This document shows, one piece after another, positions 15,737 through 18,195 of a DNA stretch of 18,195 nucleotides. Each line of letters begins with the position of its first letter. Position 1 is the stretch's first letter. A program made the translations under genes and the position numbers. Source of the stretch: an uncultured bacterium (GTDB lineage Bacteria > Planctomycetota > UBA1135 > GCA-002686595); contig CADEGS010000069.1 of NCBI GenBank assembly GCA_902826945.1, forward strand, positions 1 through 18,195, in the 5' to 3' direction. The notes beneath the pieces were generated by a model. It was not told the origin of the DNA. It saw only the letters and a program-made list of their open reading frames with translations, and did not search any database.

Positions 15737-18195
15737 TCAGCGACCTTCCTGCACGCGCCGGCGCAGGAGCTCGCGGATGCGCTCCTCGAGCTCGCGGCGC
15801 AGCTCGTCGCTCCGGCGCGAGAGCTCGTCGTCCTCGCGCGCGCCGCCGATGCGCTCGCGGCAGGCCTCCTCGTAGTGCAGGTGGCACAGGTCGTCGAGGC
15901 GGCGGCGCAGCTCGTCGTCCTGCTGGGCGCGCTCGCGCTCGAGCGGGCCGCGCGCCGCGCGCACCAGCCGGCGCAGCTCGGCCACGGCGTCGGCGGGACG
16001 CTCGGCCGCGAGCGCGTCCAGGCGCGCCGTGAGCTCGTCCCACGAGTCGTCGCGCGCGTGCACGCTGCGCCGCAGGAGCTCGGCGAACTGGGCCACGAGC
16101 GCGCCGAGGCGATAGCCGTAGCTGGCGCTCGCCCACTGCGGGACGACCCCCTCGGCGCGCAGCGCCACGCTCCGCTCCGTCGCGCGCTCGGCGGCGGCGC
16201 GCGCCTCGGCGTCGTCGCGGCCGGCGTCGAGCGGGAAGGGCGGCTTCCAGCGCACGCGCACCTCGGCCAGAGGCGCCTCCGAGGCGGACGGCCGGCGCAC
16301 GAGCTCGTACAGCGCCACGACCCGGTGGCCGGCGTTCACCTCGCCGGCGTCCACGGCGTCGTTCCGGAAGTCGGCGTCCGCCACGGCGCGGTTCTCGTAG
16401 CCGAGCAGCCGGTAGCGCTCGACCTGCTCGGGGTCGAAGGCGACCTGGATCTTCACGTCGCGCGCGATCGGCTGGAGCGTCTGCGTGAGCTCGTCGACGA
16501 ACACGCGCCGCGCCTCGTCGAGCCGGTCGACGTACTGGCACAGGCCGTCGCCCTTGTCGGCGAGCTGCTCGAGGAAGGCGTCGTTGTGGTTGCCCATGCC
16601 GACGCCGACCGCGTTCAGGTAGATGCCCTGCGCGCGGTAGCCCTTCACGCGCGCGAGCAGCGCCTGCGCGTCGGTCTCGCCGATGTTGCCGACGCCGTCG
16701 GAGAGCAGGAGCACGCGGTTCACCGCGCCCGGCGTGCGCGCGGCGGAGGCGAGCTGGTAGCCGAGCTCGAGGCCCGCGGCGACGTTCGTGCCGCCGCCGG
16801 TCGTGAGCCCGACCAGCGCGCTCTCGAGCGCGGTGCGGCTGGCGGCCGAGACCATCGGCGAGACGATGCGCGCCTGGTTCTCGAAGGCGACCAGCGCGAC
16901 CGAGTCGGTCGTCGAGAGCTCGCGCACGCACAGCGCGATCGCCTGCTTGACGAGCCCGATGCGCTCGCCCTTCATCGAGCCCGACACGTCCACGACGAAG
17001 GTCAGCGCGAGCGGCCGGCGCTCCGTGCGGTCGACGTCCTCGCCGCGCAGCGCGACGCGCAGCATCCAGGCGTCGGGATCGCCGCCGAAGAGGCTCGGCG
17101 CGAGCTCGAGCGCGACCGCGAAGGTCTCGCCGCGCTCGGGCGGCGCCACGTCGGCGTCGAAGGCGTTGACGAACTCCTCGGTGCGCACCTGCGCCTTGGT
17201 CGGGAGAAAGCCGTCGTCGAGGTAGCGGCGCGCCAGCGTGTAGCTCGCGGTGTCGACGTCGACCGAGAAGGTCGAGAGCGGGTCGAGCGCCGCGTACTCG
17301 AAGGGATTGTCGCCCCAGCAGCGGAAGAACATCGCGCCGGGCGTCTCGCGCGGCCGCGGACGGCAGCCGTCGAGCAGGCGGCGGCAGGCGTCGTCGAGCT
17401 CCTGGTCGCTCCACGGCCGGCGCTCCGGAGCGCGCTGGCCCTGGCCGAGGAACCAGCCTTCAGAGCCGGTGATCGGCGGCTGATCCGCGCCCTCGAGGCG
17501 CTCCAGCGTCTCGAGCGGCGCCCCGGCGGAGGGATCGGCGGAAGCCGGCCCGGCTCCGGGAGGTAGGGACGCATCGCCCGGCGCCGCCGGCAAGAGGCTC
17601 CCGCCCGAGAAACCGGACGAGAGGAATCCTCGCGTGGCGGGGGCTTCCTGTCCGCCGGTGGCTCCGCGCAACGGCACGCTCGACTTCATCCCGCTCGAGC
17701 CGGCGAGGCCGATCGCCTCGCTGGACGGAGCCGGCGGGGTCGCAGGGCTCGCGGCTCCGGCGTCGGAGTAGCCGAGAGCGGTCAGACCCTGCGTCTCGGC
17801 CGGCATCTCGCGGCGTGGTGTGTCGGTCGGCACCGGCTGGCTCGCGCCGCGCGCGATGGCCGCGGGCGCGGTGCGTCCGCCCTCGGGCGCAACGGTGTCG
17901 CCCGGCCCGCGGTACGAGCCGGAGTCGGCGGCCGTCTTGGCGGCACCGACGATCTCCGGCGCGGAGGATCCGACGTAGCCGAGCCCCTGCAGCTCCTCGG
18001 CCGTCTGGCGATCGATGCGTTCGTCGCCGCTCTGCGCGACCGACTTGCGGGCCGCGTCGGCGAGCGCCTGCTCGTCCGGCCGCTGCGCCGCACGCTCCTC
18101 GGCGCCTTGCGCTTCCTTCTCCCGGGCGGAGTACGGCCCTGCCGCGCCGTCCTTGGAGAGCGCCGGGGCCTCCTCGTGGCGGGCGACCTGCTCGC
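15737..18195 (-). CDS. YfbK-type von Willebrand factor A protein, 5' end beyond window
   Basis: The product is a probable surface or periplasmic protein with a metal-ion-dependent adhesion site (MIDAS). The N-terminal YfbK-type domain is seen in DNPFEYAALDPLSTFSVDVD and FLPTKAQVRTEEFVNAF. The VWA domain follows with a complete MIDAS: DVSGSM (16973-16990), the Thr of GGGTNVAAG (16787-16789) and the Asp of LSDGVGN (16697-16699). A C-terminal DUF3520-like part (EQVERYRLLGYENRAVADADF) is followed by a charged, coiled-coil-like tail (LRRELEERIRELLRRR). The frame is open without a stop from 17833 to 18195, with no ATG but strong GC3 and GLGYVGSS / ALGYSDAG motifs. I therefore annotate it to the edge; an internal GTG at 17833 is the alternative start. 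The N-terminal ~250 codons read as a Ser/Ala/Gly/Pro-rich disordered linker. Its role is unknown; other YfbK homologues are also uncharacterised. Confidence 0.85.
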   Translation of the reverse strand, partial: EQVARHEEAPALSKDGAAGPYSAREKEAQGAEERAAQRPDEQALADAARKSVAQSGDERIDRQTAEELQGLGYVGSSAPEIVGAAKTAADSGSYRGPGDTVAPEGGRTAPAAIARGASQPVPTDTPRREMPAETQGLTALGYSDAGAASPATPPAPSSEAIGLAGSSGMKSSVPLRGATGGQEAPATRGFLSSGFSGGSLLPAAPGDASLPPGAGPASADPSAGAPLETLERLEGADQPPITGSEGWFLGQGQRAPERRPWSDQELDDACRRLLDGCRPRPRETPGAMFFRCWGDNPFEYAALDPLSTFSVDVDTASYTLARRYLDDGFLPTKAQVRTEEFVNAFDADVAPPERGETFAVALELAPSLFGGDPDAWMLRVALRGEDVDRTERRPLALTFVVDVSGSMKGERIGLVKQAIALCVRELSTTDSVALVAFENQARIVSPMVSAASRTALESALVGLTTGGGTNVAAGLELGYQLASAARTPGAVNRVLLLSDGVGNIGETDAQALLARVKGYRAQGIYLNAVGVGMGNHNDAFLEQLADKGDGLCQYVDRLDEARRVFVDELTQTLQPIARDVKIQVAFDPEQVERYRLLGYENRAVADADFRNDAVDAGEVNAGHRVVALYELVRRPSASEAPLAEVRVRWKPPFPLDAGRDDAEARAAAERATERSVALRAEGVVPQWASASYGYRLGALVAQFAELLRRSVHARDDSWDELTARLDALAAERPADAVAELRRLVRAARGPLERERAQQDDELRRRLDDLCHLHYEEACRERIGGAREDDELSRRSDELRRELEERIRELLRRRVQEGR

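Overview
The window is very GC-rich DNA (well above 70% by eye) from a diderm bacterium. It carries most of a type II secretion / type IV pilus-like (T2SS/T4P) machine and a YfbK-type von Willebrand factor A protein. Large secreted and membrane proteins of unknown function, 'LGY' motifs in the VWA linker and few Shine-Dalgarno sites would suit a Planctomycetota or similar high-GC lineage. That placement is inference, since there is no rRNA or marker gene here. Long open frames opposite real genes are common and were discarded as high-GC artefacts.

Layout. (1) 1-860 (+): 3' part of bioA (biotin synthesis), cut by the left edge. It ends tail-to-tail with a minus-strand gene, and a perfect 9-bp hairpin holds both stop codons. 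(2) 876-5126 (-): a 734-aa exported, beta-rich protein of unknown function lies downstream of a 634-aa polytopic membrane protein. The 141-bp gap between them holds a strong imperfect hairpin. (3) 5332-6810 (+): an alpha/beta-hydrolase (lipase/esterase type) with an unassigned C-terminal half, divergent from the membrane gene. (4) 6877-7251 (-): a small DUF423 membrane protein.

(5) 7281-14964 (-): a compact operon read right to left: GspL-like protein (PilM-like domain + transmembrane helix + PilN-like domain), GspM/PilO-like, GspB/GspC/PilP-like, secretin lipoprotein (GspD), ATPase (GspE), platform protein (GspF), and an unusually long GspG pseudopilin. Genes overlap or sit 2-5 bp apart. Together they form the inner-membrane platform, motor, outer-membrane channel and main pseudopilus subunit. 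Minor pseudopilins (H-K) and prepilin peptidase (GspO/PilD) are not in the window. (6) 15148-15666 (+): a second, separately promoted pilin/pseudopilin, divergent from the operon. (7) 15737-18195 (-): VWA protein, convergent with it across an 11-bp perfect terminator-like hairpin. Its reading frame stays open through the right edge, so it is partial.

The most noteworthy points are the two-module GspG, the mixed T2SS/T4P assembly set with a fused PilM-PilN protein, the divergent cysteine-pair pilin, and the VWA protein with a long linker carrying two 'LGY' motifs. I see no CRISPR array, tRNA, rRNA, insertion sequence or prophage gene.
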